Source: Niallia circulans NBRC 13626 (lineage in GTDB: Bacteria > Bacillota > Bacilli > Bacillales > Cytobacillaceae). From it: a DNA stretch of 64,000 bases. Shown here one piece after another: positions 45,551 through 54,599 of the stretch (the first letter of the stretch is position 1; every line of letters begins with the position of its first letter). The DNA lies in NCBI RefSeq assembly GCF_001591585.1, contig NZ_BCVE01000015.1, positions 1 through 64,000 of the forward strand, in the 5' to 3' direction. The translations under genes were made by a program, and so were the position numbers. Below the pieces are notes generated by a model that did not search any database, was not told where the DNA came from, and saw only the letters and a program-made list of their open reading frames with translations.

Positions 45551-46345
45551 ATGAGGAAAGAAAAAATATATCTAGAAATAAAAAATCTCGAAAAAAGCTA
45601 TAATGATACCAAAGTCTTAAAATCTCTAAATCTTAAAATAAATCTAGGCGAGTTCCTTGCAATTGTCGGAAAGAGCGGCTGTGGAAAAAGCACGTTACTT
45701 CGCTTACTGTCAGGGTTAGAAAAACCAACTAAAGGCGAAATACTCATCGACGGAAAACCTTTAAATAGTTTAAACAGGGAAGCATGCATGATGTTCCAGG
45801 ATGGGCGCTTACTTCCATGGAAACGCGTATTAGATAATGTAAAATTAGGACTAAAAGGGAATCGCCGGGAGGAAGCCATTCAGGTTTTGCGTGATGTTGG
45901 ATTAGAAGACAAGAAAGATGAATGGCCAGCAAATCTTTCTGGCGGACAGAAGCAGCGTGTAGCATTAGCTCGGTCGCTTATGCATAAACCAAGACTGCTG
46001 TTACTCGATGAACCCCTTGGAGCATTAGATGCTCTTACCCGTCTAGAAATGCAATCTATGATTGAAAATATTCAAATGACCCACGGATTCACCTCCTTAT
46101 TAGTAACGCATGATGTCGAAGAGGCTGTAGCGCTTGCTGATCGAGTCATTGTTCTTCAGGATGGCGTCATTGCTCAAGATATACCAATTACTCTAGAAAG
46201 GTCACGCCAGCGAAATCATGCTGCTTTTGCCTCTTTAGTTAACGATATATTGAAAAAAATCCTCCATCCAACCGACGAAAAGTCTCATCGAATGATTGAG
46301 GAGGAACGAAACCTAGCATTAAAAACGATCCCAAAGCTAAATTAA
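45551..46345 (+). CDS. ssuB: Aliphatic sulfonate ABC transporter ATPase
   Basis: A 264-residue ATPase: Walker A GKSGCGKSTLLRL, Q-loop MMFQDGRLLPWKR (the DGRLLPW form is typical of SsuB/TauB), signature NLSGGQKQRVALARSL, Walker B LLLLDEPLGALD and the switch His in VTHD. It lies 19 bases downstream of ssuC. The order A-C-B differs from the ssuB-A-C-D order of Bacillus subtilis. Confidence 0.93.
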   Translation: MRKEKIYLEIKNLEKSYNDTKVLKSLNLKINLGEFLAIVGKSGCGKSTLLRLLSGLEKPTKGEILIDGKPLNSLNREACMMFQDGRLLPWKRVLDNVKLGLKGNRREEAIQVLRDVGLEDKKDEWPANLSGGQKQRVALARSLMHKPRLLLLDEPLGALDALTRLEMQSMIENIQMTHGFTSLLVTHDVEEAVALADRVIVLQDGVIAQDIPITLERSRQRNHAAFASLVNDILKKILHPTDEKSHRMIEEERNLALKTIPKLN

Positions 46346-46569
46346 TGAGGATTAGTGGAGGAGGCTGACTTTTTTTGTCTGGTCTTCTTCTTTTCTTATT
46401 TAGCGTGGTAACAAAACAAACCTAATACCCCCATCACTGAGGATGTGTTAAGCGAACAGTCCCTTGAAAGAAAGACTCCCAATTCCTATAATAAAGGTCA
46501 TTCCTTTTCATGTTTCTGCATACACTTGTTATTATAGTGGACATGCATATTAAATGAGGGATGATTTTT

Positions 46570-47229
46570 TTGAGAAAAAAAAAGCCGGTAGCTTATTCAC
46601 CTTATCGATTTAGAAGAATATGTAGACAATACTCCTTCATTTTGCTTGGTGCAATTATTCAAGGATGTGCAATGGGTATATTCCTTTTTCCAAATTCTAT
46701 CCCTTCTGGGGGAGCTGGCGGTTTAACTGTTCTCTTCCATTATTTTTTCAACATCCCCCTAAGTATTATTCTTTGGATGATCAATTCTTCTATGCTCCTT
46801 TTTGCCATCCATTTCTTAGGCGGCAGCAGTGCAGTTGGAACATTATTTGGAATTACGATCACTTCTATAGCCGTTAATCTTTCCCAAACCTATTTCAGTA
46901 CACCCTTTTCCAATGTCTGGATAGATATGCTTATTGGATCCTTAGTACTAGGTACAGGAATTGGCATTCTCTTAAGGCAAGGTGTTTCGAATGGTGGAAT
47001 CGGAGTTATTGCCTTAATCATCTCCAAATATAGAAATATTAATCCTGGTAAACCATTATTTTGGATAAATGGGGTAATATTTGTCATCACTGCTTATATT
47101 ATCGATTGGCAAATTGTGATACAAGCCCTCATCTGTCAATGGTTCTCTACAAAAATTGTTGCCTATCTCTATAATTTAAGAATTCGTCTACCCATCTCTG
47201 GTCCTGCGTTTGCCTGGCGGAAAAAATAA
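46570..47229 (+). CDS. YitT-family membrane protein, short form
   Basis: A 219-residue protein with five or six hydrophobic segments and the family blocks FPNSIPSGGAGGLTVLFHY and LRQGVSNGGIGVIALI. Most YitT proteins have about 280 residues with a cytoplasmic DUF2179 domain; here that domain is absent, as in YczE/YyaS-like members. Function unknown. TTG 46570 has GAGGG 9 bases upstream; ATG 46561 abuts that site. Confidence 0.78.
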   Translation: MRKKKPVAYSPYRFRRICRQYSFILLGAIIQGCAMGIFLFPNSIPSGGAGGLTVLFHYFFNIPLSIILWMINSSMLLFAIHFLGGSSAVGTLFGITITSIAVNLSQTYFSTPFSNVWIDMLIGSLVLGTGIGILLRQGVSNGGIGVIALIISKYRNINPGKPLFWINGVIFVITAYIIDWQIVIQALICQWFSTKIVAYLYNLRIRLPISGPAFAWRKK

Positions 47230-47258
47230 GGATGTTCGGGATAATCCCAAACATCCTT
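47228..47258. terminator. Shared terminator of the convergent YitT and MFS genes
   Basis: AAGGATGTT and AACATCCTT form a 9-bp stem extended by pairing in the loop (GGGAT/ATCCC). A T-rich tract follows on the minus strand (TATTTTTT), so it mainly serves the MFS gene; it overlaps the stop codon of the YitT gene. Confidence 0.8.
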
Positions 47259-47259
47259 A

Positions 47260-48546
47260 TCATCTTCCATCAATAGGCTCTAAAAAAGGAATGACTTCTT
47301 TCGTATCCTCTTCTTTTTTGTCTTTCTTCCCTTTTTCTCCCTGCTGCTGTTTGTTATCCTCTCCTTTGATTAATAACAGGGCAAGAAGACCAACTAGACA
47401 AGTAAATCCAGCTATTGATAAAAACATACCTAAACGGGACCAATCCATCAGCCTTCCGAAAATTGGCGGTCCGATTGCAACTCCCAGGAACCGCACAGAA
47501 CCATATAAAGAAGTAACGAACCCCCTTCTTTCTTGGCCAACAGCACCTGTAATAAAACTATTAATACACGGCAAAATCAAACCAGTTCCAACACTGCTGA
47601 CTGCAAGGACTGCTATAAAAGGAACAAGGCCCTTAAATAAACTTAAGCTTGCATAAGATGCAGTGACAAAAATAAAACCAAGGACGATTAACTTTTTCAT
47701 TAATTTTTGATTTTTTCCTATTTTACTTCCTGTAATATAGGATGTTGTACACATTATTAATAAGGGAATTGCTAGTATTAACCCCTTGATAATTCCATCA
47801 ATTTTATGCGTTTTCTCTAATGTATCTGATAAATAGAAAAGAATACCGAAGAGCGTAAATAAACAGGTTGCCCCTGCTAAGTATGCCGTAAATAACCATT
47901 TTCCTTCATGTTTAAAAACACTTACTAACCCTTTTATATATTTGCTTGGAGATGGAGGCTTTTTACTATGTTCTTTCTCTCTAATGAATATCCATGACAA
48001 GATAATAGAAATTAATACAACCATTGGAAAAGCAAAAAATACGCCATACCAAACAATTAAGGCAATGGCAGAACCTAGTATAGGAGAAAGCACTTTCCCA
48101 AATCCATTGGATGCTTCCACAAGTCCCAATATCCTACTTTCTTTCGCTCCTTTATATAAATCGGCCGTTAATGCCATTGCTATCGGTGCGGTTCCAGCAG
48201 CACCTATCCCTTGTAAAGACCGTCCTACTAAGATCCATGTATAAGCATGGGAAAATTTCGCCGCAGCAAATCCAGCTAATATACCTCCAACGCCATATAA
48301 AAACAAAGCAGGAAGAATAACGGATTTTCGTGTAAAACGATCCGATAAATAGCCTAAAATAGGAATAAAGAAAGCGGCAACTACAGAAAAAACCGTTATC
48401 GTCATACTAGCTTGAAAAGCAGAAAGATTAATTTCCGATTGCATTTTTGGCAGTATTGGTATTAACATGGAATTTCCTAGTGTCATGATAAGCGGGATAG
48501 AACCAATCGCTACTGCAGTCATTTTTGTATTTTTTTTCTTTTCCAC
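47260..48546 (-). CDS. MFS transporter, multidrug-efflux-like
   Basis: A 428-residue carrier with twelve predicted helices: [16 protein letters not shown] between helices 2 and 3, [22 protein letters not shown] in helix 4-5 and [19 protein letters not shown] matching the drug:H+ antiporter motif C region. The charged tail [20 protein letters not shown] is cytoplasmic. Probably exports small toxic compounds; the substrate cannot be told. Convergent with the YitT gene. Confidence 0.85.
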   Translation of the reverse strand: MEKKKNTKMTAVAIGSIPLIMTLGNSMLIPILPKMQSEINLSAFQASMTITVFSVVAAFFIPILGYLSDRFTRKSVILPALFLYGVGGILAGFAAAKFSHAYTWILVGRSLQGIGAAGTAPIAMALTADLYKGAKESRILGLVEASNGFGKVLSPILGSAIALIVWYGVFFAFPMVVLISIILSWIFIREKEHSKKPPSPSKYIKGLVSVFKHEGKWLFTAYLAGATCLFTLFGILFYLSDTLEKTHKIDGIIKGLILAIPLLIMCTTSYITGSKIGKNQKLMKKLIVLGFIFVTASYASLSLFKGLVPFIAVLAVSSVGTGLILPCINSFITGAVGQERRGFVTSLYGSVRFLGVAIGPPIFGRLMDWSRLGMFLSIAGFTCLVGLLALLLIKGEDNKQQQGEKGKKDKKEEDTKEVIPFLEPIDGR

Positions 48547-48736
48547 AAATACTACCTCCGTTACTGTACAGCATAATCCATTACTTTTATGATTGAGGGA
48601 TCTTTAGTTAGATTATCCGTACATGGAAAAGTTATTCTGTCTTACAAAATATGTTTAATTCCAGAATACTAACACTTAGCAAGAGGAAAAATACATTAGG
48701 TGAGTGTTATAAAACTTGGACAACGGAGGAAAAAAA

Positions 48737-49147
48737 TTGAAGTTATTTATCGAGTATATCCTGGATGAAATAGAACAAATTGGATTAAAAAAAGGATTTC
48801 GCACCTCCCTTTCCTCTAGTAAGAATGAGGAGAATTACCTTAGAGGCACATTACAGTATTTTGATAAAGACTTTTTTATTCACTTTGTCCTATTCTTCAG
48901 TTATCCAGAAAAAAACCCAAATTTAACTTATACCTTTTGGATATTAAATCATCATGGCAATGAACAGCTGCTAAAAAACGCTAATGACAAAGAAAGCGAA
49001 GAGGCTGAGAACAAAAAGAAAAAGATAGATTTAATTAAAGAACATTGTCTGAGTGAAATAAATGTCAATATTTCTAAAGGCGAGGAAATACAAAAATTAT
49101 TTAAGAAAATCGAAACTGTTCTCTCAAAGGAAGTCATTATGTCCTAA
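48737..49147 (+). CDS. Hypothetical cytoplasmic protein
   Basis: About 136 residues, without membrane segment or signal. I do not recognise a family. It has a hydrophobic N-terminal half (GTLQYFDKDFFIHFVLFFSY) and a charged helical C-terminal half rich in Lys and Glu. TTG 48737 has GGAGG 7 bases upstream and is the best start. A terminator follows. Divergent from the MFS gene. Confidence 0.6.
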   Translation: MKLFIEYILDEIEQIGLKKGFRTSLSSSKNEENYLRGTLQYFDKDFFIHFVLFFSYPEKNPNLTYTFWILNHHGNEQLLKNANDKESEEAENKKKKIDLIKEHCLSEINVNISKGEEIQKLFKKIETVLSKEVIMS

Positions 49148-49179
49148 TGCTTTTTGCGATATTAACCAAAAGCTAAAAT

Positions 49180-49221
49180 AAATTGCCTTTTGACCACCTG
49201 AACAGGAGAAAAAGGCAATTT
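49180..49221. terminator. Bidirectional terminator
   Basis: AAATTGCCTTTT pairs with AAAAAGGCAATTT, flanked by T on the plus side and A on the other. It serves the hypothetical gene (plus) and the YqhV-like gene (minus), whose stop is at 49229. Confidence 0.88.
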
Positions 49222-49228
49222 TTATTGA

Positions 49229-49504
49229 TTATTCGCTTTTCACCCCATATATAATCAGCCCAATCCCCAATAATATCCATATCATTTTAGCAAAGGATAT
49301 TTTATCTGTTAAACCCCATAAGCCAACAAAGGTAGTTGCTATAAGTACAAGAGGACCAATAATTGCTAAGGAGCTATTGATTATAAGCGCCTTTTCTATT
49401 TCATTTGTCTTCAGCATCAAAAGCGCTGCAGTAATTTCTATGCTTCCAGATAATAATCTTAGGATAACCATTCCGAGAACTGCTTTTTCAATGAACGATA
49501 ACAT
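49229..49504 (-). CDS. yqhV: YqhV-family (DUF2619) membrane protein
   Basis: A 91-residue protein with three hydrophobic segments. MLSFIEKAVLGMVILRLLSG and AALLMLKTNEIEKAL are typical of YqhV; in Bacillus subtilis this gene sits next to spoIIIA. Function unknown. ATG 49504 has GGAGGAG immediately upstream at good spacing; the reading frame extends further but without family likeness. Confidence 0.82.
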   Translation of the reverse strand: MLSFIEKAVLGMVILRLLSGSIEITAALLMLKTNEIEKALIINSSLAIIGPLVLIATTFVGLWGLTDKISFAKMIWILLGIGLIIYGVKSE

Positions 49505-49623
49505 ATACTCCTCCCACCAATAGCAAAATTTACTACCATTATATGCAGAGGGATGTTTAATAGGACATGTTTTTGAAGCTCGAAAGAGAAATCCTGATGA
49601 CGAACGGAATGATAAAACCAAAT

Positions 49624-49797
49624 CTATTGTTGAAAAGAACACTGTCTTTTTTTATCCAACTCCCTTATACATGAATTACAATAACCTAATTCCCCATCAA
49701 ATTTATACCACTGTTTACACTTCAGGCACTTCTTATGTAAAATTTCATTAATCATCAAATCATATCCGTAATATGTCATGACTTTTTCAATTTTCAT
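49624..49797 (-). CDS. Small zinc-ribbon-like protein
   Basis: 57 residues with two CxxC pairs (KCLKCKQW and YCNSCIRE) spaced 14 residues apart, as in zinc ribbons. Start ATG 49797 after GGAAGAG. Cytoplasmic. No family recognised; similar small proteins accompany Bacillus genes. It lies 119 bases upstream of the YqhV-like gene on the same strand. Confidence 0.6.
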   Translation of the reverse strand: MKIEKVMTYYGYDLMINEILHKKCLKCKQWYKFDGELGYCNSCIRELDKKRQCSFQQ

Positions 49798-49902
49798 TCC
49801 ATCTCTTCCTTTCTCCTCTTTCTCCTTTGTTAAAGTATGCAGATTGCTATCAAGACGTGATAGCAATAAGGATTTTTTTGAAAAAGAAAGAGAATAGTAA
49901 CC

Positions 49903-49935
49903 TAAAAAAACTGCACCCTAAATAAAGGTGCAGTT
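49903..49935 (-). terminator. Terminator of the DUF4023 gene
   Basis: AACTGCACC and GGTGCAGTT form a perfect 9-bp stem with a 9-base loop; TTTTT follows on the minus strand. It lies 15 bases after the stop. Confidence 0.9.
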
Positions 49936-49950
49936 CTTTAGCATGTATTT

Positions 49951-50067
49951 TTAGTGCTGCTTATTTGGTAATTTGGCCTCTGGATGTCCTTTACCATGCT
50001 TTTTATTTTTTTCTTGCTTCTTTTGATCATCCTTTAGTTTTTCCACGAATTTACCTGTGTCTTCCAT
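49951..50067 (-). CDS. DUF4023 family small protein
   Basis: A 38-residue peptide beginning MEDTGKFVEKLKDDQ and ending KLPNKQH, which fits the DUF4023 family of Bacillus, whose members end in LPNKQH. Very basic and hydrophilic, function unknown. GAGGATTAAAA precedes the ATG. It has its own terminator. Confidence 0.82.
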   Translation of the reverse strand: MEDTGKFVEKLKDDQKKQEKNKKHGKGHPEAKLPNKQH

Positions 50068-50162
50068 TTTTAATCCTCCTCAAAGTTGTTCTTGTTATTT
50101 TAACCGATTAGCGGATTTACATTCTTGAAAACAAATTAATTCTTATTTAAGGATGATATATT

Positions 50163-51263
50163 TTATCGTGGCCATCGTTCTTCTCTTAAAGGGAAAACAG
50201 GAAATGGCTCATGAGGCAATGTCTGATACCAATAAGCAACAGTAGAAACATCATCCTGTCTCTCAAACAAACCACGATGGCTGACACCAATTTGTTGTAC
50301 GGTTATCTTGAGATCCTCTTCAAAGCGAATAGGATCCATAATATGCCAGCGATAAAATCCACGCATTGGCGGTACATCATCATTATGGTAAGGATTAACA
50401 ACTGTATTATCCTGTTTAGCATAAAACGGATAACCTAAAAAAGGTGTAGAATAAGTTGTTTCGTCCATTTTGCCATGCTCATTATATGTTGCAAAACTCC
50501 AAGCACCACCAAAATAATCCTCTGTTCCAGTTCCGCAAATTGTCGGATATTCTTTATCTCCATCTAGAAAAACCTTTACCTCCCCTTCTCCCCACCAATA
50601 TCTTTCTAATGTAGATAATGCCATATACGTACCAACATACTGCCCTTTTCCTTTCACACCATCTAAAATAATATAATCCTGCCCTTTTTCAGTAATACTC
50701 TGTCTTCTCCATTGGGCATGAAAATAAGCAATTTCTTTTGGCAAAGAATCATATAAGCAATAGTCTACTTGATAAAAAAAGGCAGGAATTGCATCCTCAC
50801 ATTGATTTTCGATCGTAATGCGTGCTTTTTTATGAAAAGGCATAGAAAAATAACTATTCATTCCTCTATTCGGATTAACGGCTATAGGCATGGAATTCAC
50901 TAAACAGCCTTGCCCAAATCCACAGCAAAAGAAATCTCCCAAAGGGCTTTCAACTGATGGATTCTCTTCATCATCCCAATACATTCTGAGAATAATATCT
51001 CTCAATACAAACGGATTTTTATCATTTATTTTCGCAGGAACCGTTATCCAAATATGTTCAATAACACCTGGTCCATCAATTTCAGCTAAAACTTTTATTT
51101 CGCCTGATTTAATATCTCTTAAACACGGAGCCCCTTTTCTCGAAGGTCCAAGATTACTAGCTGCCTTCCCGCCACCTCCTTTTTCACCAGTAGGATTTTC
51201 CGCATTAATCGCTCTTGTTCTTCCATTATTTAAAATAGGTAAAGTAGATAATCCATTAAACAT
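50163..51263 (-). CDS. Glycoside hydrolase family 172 (DUF2961) protein
   Basis: A 366-residue cytoplasmic protein without signal peptide. Family motifs: an N-terminal DGPGVIEHIWITV strand, SPLGDFFCCGFGQG, MNSYFSMPFHKKARI, VKVFLDGDKEYPTICGTGTEDYFGGAWSF (the conserved TGTEDYFGGAW core) and a late GFYRWHIMDPI. GH172 contains alpha-D-fructofuranosidases, difructose-dianhydride I synthase/hydrolases and alpha-D-arabinofuranosidases. With a private ABC importer, and a levan operon 10 kb away, an alpha-fructoside or difructose anhydride is a plausible substrate; an arabinofuranoside is the main alternative. Last gene of its operon. Confidence 0.88.
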   Translation of the reverse strand: MFNGLSTLPILNNGRTRAINAENPTGEKGGGGKAASNLGPSRKGAPCLRDIKSGEIKVLAEIDGPGVIEHIWITVPAKINDKNPFVLRDIILRMYWDDEENPSVESPLGDFFCCGFGQGCLVNSMPIAVNPNRGMNSYFSMPFHKKARITIENQCEDAIPAFFYQVDYCLYDSLPKEIAYFHAQWRRQSITEKGQDYIILDGVKGKGQYVGTYMALSTLERYWWGEGEVKVFLDGDKEYPTICGTGTEDYFGGAWSFATYNEHGKMDETTYSTPFLGYPFYAKQDNTVVNPYHNDDVPPMRGFYRWHIMDPIRFEEDLKITVQQIGVSHRGLFERQDDVSTVAYWYQTLPHEPFPVFPLREERWPR

Positions 51264-51281
51264 CGTATCACTCCAATTTTT

Positions 51282-52124
51282 TTATTGTTTAACTCCTCCA
51301 GCGATAATTCCTTCCATAATGTTCTTTTCAAATATCATCACAAATAAAATAATAGGTAAAGTAATGAACCAACCCATGGAACTTATTAAATCCCAAGGCA
51401 CTTCAAAGTTACTTGTTCTTGGAATCGTTGTAATCCCCACACTTAATACTTTAATTTTGTAAGAAAAAAATAAAGGTGTAAAAAACTCATTTAAACATTG
51501 GATAAAGTTAATAATACTAACAGTAGCTATAGCTGGCTTCATCAGCGGAAAATACACTTTGAATAATACTTGTAAAAAATTCGCTCCATCTACTTGAGCA
51601 GCTTCTTCCAAAGATGGAGGAATTTGTTTAACGAAATTATAGAGAATTAGTACAGAGAAAGGGAGCAAGGAACTTGTATATAAAATGGTTAACCCCAAAT
51701 AGGTATCAACCAATTGTACAGACTTCATAAAATCGTATAGAGGTCGCGCAGTTATAACAGGTGGGATTAGTGCTGAAAACAACAGCAATTTATATCCCCA
51801 GCTAACTCCTCTCGAATAGTCATATTTGGCAAACCCATATGCTGCTGCCGTACCAAATATAATAGAAGCAACTAGAGATAAACCAGTAATCAGCAATGTA
51901 TTAATCGCCATTTCCCCAATTCCCAATTGAATAAATAAATCTTTATAGTTTTGAAAAGTAATGATCTTAGGAAAGTAATCAATAGGAGTTTGGAATAGAG
52001 AACCCTTTGGTGTTATAGATGAAATAAAAATCCAGTAAAGAGGTAGCAAGATAATAATTGCTACAACAAAGGTCAATCCCCATCTAAGAAAAAAATAAAA
52101 ACTTTTCATCGACCTTATATTCAT
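51282..52124 (-). CDS. Sugar ABC permease (MalG type) of the GH172 operon
   Basis: A 280-residue permease with six predicted helices. EAA loop SLEEAAQVDGANFLQVLFKVYF in the cytoplasm, shortened here as EEAAQVDGANF; N-terminal LPLYWIFISSITPKG is typical of the MalG/AraQ class. AGGAGG lies 9 bases before ATG 52124. It follows the partner permease by 14 bases. Confidence 0.9.
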   Translation of the reverse strand: MNIRSMKSFYFFLRWGLTFVVAIIILLPLYWIFISSITPKGSLFQTPIDYFPKIITFQNYKDLFIQLGIGEMAINTLLITGLSLVASIIFGTAAAYGFAKYDYSRGVSWGYKLLLFSALIPPVITARPLYDFMKSVQLVDTYLGLTILYTSSLLPFSVLILYNFVKQIPPSLEEAAQVDGANFLQVLFKVYFPLMKPAIATVSIINFIQCLNEFFTPLFFSYKIKVLSVGITTIPRTSNFEVPWDLISSMGWFITLPIILFVMIFEKNIMEGIIAGGVKQ

Positions 52125-52138
52125 TCTTTACATACCTC

Positions 52139-53032
52139 CTAATAGTCATTTTTCTTGATCCCTAATAAACTTATACTGCTGATAATAATCATCATCAAAA
52201 ATAAAAGTACTGCTATAGCAGAGGCATAGCCAATATTTAAGTTCGTGAAAGCTTCTACTGCAATTCTATATGCTAGTAAGCTTGTCGAATCACCAGGTCC
52301 TCCAGTAGTCATGGCATAGACAATATCATAGCTTACAATTCGCCACATGGTGAAAAAGATACATAGTGTCAACAAATTCTTCATTATTAGTGGAATTGTA
52401 ATAGAGAAAAATGTTCTAACCATATTTGAACCATCCATTTTAGCAGATTCATAAATCTCTTCTGGGATAAACTGAAGTCCTGCTAAAACGAGAATCGCAA
52501 AGAAAGGAACATCTTTCCATAAGTCCACCAAAATCACCGCAATTCTTGTAGATTCTGGGTGAATCAGCCAATCGAAGTGAAATGTAGTAAAGATTCTTCG
52601 TATTAAATCATTCACCAAACCATAGCTATCATTAAATGCCCATCTTGCTGCTAACCCTGTTACAACCATAGGCATTGCCCATGGTATTAAAACAATTGTT
52701 CGTAAAAACTTCTTTCCTTTAAACTTCTGATTTAATAAAACAGCTAAGAATATACCGAAGATCACATGAAAGATCATGGATATGATGGTAAAAATCAATG
52801 TAAATTCCAAAGAGGTGATAATCTTATCATCTTTAAAAATAGCAAAAAAGTTTTGAAAACCAATAAATGTTGCAACCCCGCCTTTAAACATATTAATTTC
52901 AAACATACTATTAATAAAAGTAACTATGATTGGATAAATAATCGTAAATCCTCTAATAATTAATACCGGTAGTATCAAAATCCAAGCAATAACTAACCTG
53001 TTTTGAAAGGATTTATTTAGAAAAGTCTTCAT
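52139..53032 (-). CDS. Sugar ABC permease (MalF type) of the GH172 operon
   Basis: A 297-residue permease with six predicted helices and the EAA loop EEIYESAKMDGSNMVRTFF. The WAMPMVVTGLAARWAFND block is typical of MalF/UgpA-like permeases. ATG 53032 is preferred: AAAGGAG lies 8 bases upstream, and the frame before it has no likeness. Between the binding-protein gene and the second permease. Confidence 0.9.
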   Translation of the reverse strand: MKTFLNKSFQNRLVIAWILILPVLIIRGFTIIYPIIVTFINSMFEINMFKGGVATFIGFQNFFAIFKDDKIITSLEFTLIFTIISMIFHVIFGIFLAVLLNQKFKGKKFLRTIVLIPWAMPMVVTGLAARWAFNDSYGLVNDLIRRIFTTFHFDWLIHPESTRIAVILVDLWKDVPFFAILVLAGLQFIPEEIYESAKMDGSNMVRTFFSITIPLIMKNLLTLCIFFTMWRIVSYDIVYAMTTGGPGDSTSLLAYRIAVEAFTNLNIGYASAIAVLLFLMMIIISSISLLGIKKNDY

Positions 53033-53107
53033 TTGATAGCTCCTTTCCATAAAGAGGATCAAAATTATCTATAAATTTAATCCTCTTTATTTATTTCAAG
53101 ATTGTAC

Positions 53108-54388
53108 TTACTTGGCCAAACGAGCGATTTCCTTTTGAGCCTGCTCTACCGCTTCATCTAAACTTATTTCATCAGAAATATACTTTTGGAATATCGCTCC
53201 AATTCCATTAACAAACTCCATAGCCTGTGGAACTAAAGGTCTACCTCTTAACGTACTATTGCTGATATATTCTTTGACACTCTCTAATCCTTTTGCAGTA
53301 AATTTAGGATTATTAATTACATCCAGACGGGCAGGAAGTCTCCCAGACATTTCGCTATATGCTAATTGTCCATCTGGGCTAGCAATATATTGCAGCACTT
53401 TTTTTGATGCAGCTTTCTTCTCAGAAGATTTATTTAATACATAATGCCAGGAAGCAATAAAGGCATCGTTTGTCTCAAAAGTTGGCATCGGCTCTATATT
53501 CAATTGTTCAGGACTAAATTTCCCAGCTTCTTCAAATGTAGGAATTGCACCTGTATACATAAATAACATTCCATATTTCCCATCAATAAATTTTTGATTC
53601 ATAGGGTCATAGATATCAGCAAGCTGGGATATCGGGGTCACTTTTTCTTTGTGTGCTAAATCATACATAAACTGCAATGCTTCTTTTGTTTTGGGATTGG
53701 TCCAATCAAAATAATCGCCGCCAAAGAGATTAACAAAAGTACCAATTTCATTAAAAACATAACTTTTTTCCCATGAGCCTCCATAACCATATACGCCGTC
53801 TTTTGTTACCGCTTTAGCGTATTCAAGAAATTCTTCTTTTGACTTTGGAGCCTCCATACCTGTTTTTTTCAATAATTCATTATTCACCCAAAATGCTAAG
53901 ATTTCTAAGTAGCTAGGCACGGAAAAGATGCTCCCATTATATGTTGGTATATCCTTTATATATTGCTCAGAAAAATTTTTCACGATTTCAGGAGTCATAA
54001 CCTCTTTCTCTAAGGGCTCTAAATAGTCTGCTCTTGAAAAAGCTGTAATTAATTCATCATTAACATGCATTAAATCAATTGTATTATCACCTGAAGAAAG
54101 AATAGTCGTCATTTTAGCTACCATATCATCAGGGTTAGTAGGTGTAACAATAATATTTAACTTCACTCCAGTTGCCTCTTCTATTTTCTTCTGATAGGCA
54201 GACCATCCTGCCTTTGTTGAATCATTTGTCATTAAAGTAATGGTTTCTCCTTCAACCTTACCTTCGCCTCCGGAATCTTGATCAGCATTAGAACTTGTGT
54301 TATTTACTCCTACACAGCCAGTTAGGAAAATTGCTGTTACAATCATTATGCATAAAGCTATGCTGTGCCACTTTCTTGATTTTTGCAT
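53108..54388 (-). CDS. Sugar-binding lipoprotein of the GH172 operon
   Basis: A 426-residue family 1 solute-binding lipoprotein with lipobox LTGC (Cys25). Body motifs: SVPSYLEILAFWVNNELLKKTG and GKYGMLFMYTGAIPTFEEAG, typical of sugar binders. First gene of the operon binding protein - permease - permease - GH172. No ATPase gene is present, so MsmX or a similar subunit is expected. Divergent from the second YesM/YesN pair, its likely regulators. A catabolite-site candidate overlaps its upstream region. Confidence 0.9.
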   Translation of the reverse strand: MQKSRKWHSIALCIMIVTAIFLTGCVGVNNTSSNADQDSGGEGKVEGETITLMTNDSTKAGWSAYQKKIEEATGVKLNIIVTPTNPDDMVAKMTTILSSGDNTIDLMHVNDELITAFSRADYLEPLEKEVMTPEIVKNFSEQYIKDIPTYNGSIFSVPSYLEILAFWVNNELLKKTGMEAPKSKEEFLEYAKAVTKDGVYGYGGSWEKSYVFNEIGTFVNLFGGDYFDWTNPKTKEALQFMYDLAHKEKVTPISQLADIYDPMNQKFIDGKYGMLFMYTGAIPTFEEAGKFSPEQLNIEPMPTFETNDAFIASWHYVLNKSSEKKAASKKVLQYIASPDGQLAYSEMSGRLPARLDVINNPKFTAKGLESVKEYISNSTLRGRPLVPQAMEFVNGIGAIFQKYISDEISLDEAVEQAQKEIARLAK

Positions 54389-54407
54389 TCTCTTAACCTC
54401 CCTTTTT

Positions 54408-54421
54408 ATAAAGCGCTTTCA
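54408..54421. promoter_or_regulatory. Catabolite-responsive element candidate
   Basis: Minus-strand TGAAAGCGCTTTAT matches TGWAANCGNTNWCA except the last two bases. It lies 20-33 bases before the binding-protein start, a position suited to CcpA repression of the GH172 operon. Confidence 0.6.
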
Positions 54422-54599
54422 AATATGCAAATTCATTATATAAAAGAAAAAAAAACACTTAAATATAAATTCTCACCTAAAAAATATAATATTTGTTGAT
54501 TGATTATATTTTTTTAAATCTATTGCTTTAATAAACTTTTCTAGATAAACTTATGGATAAAAAGTAAGCGGTTTCTGAATGGAGGAGGAGAAATATTGT

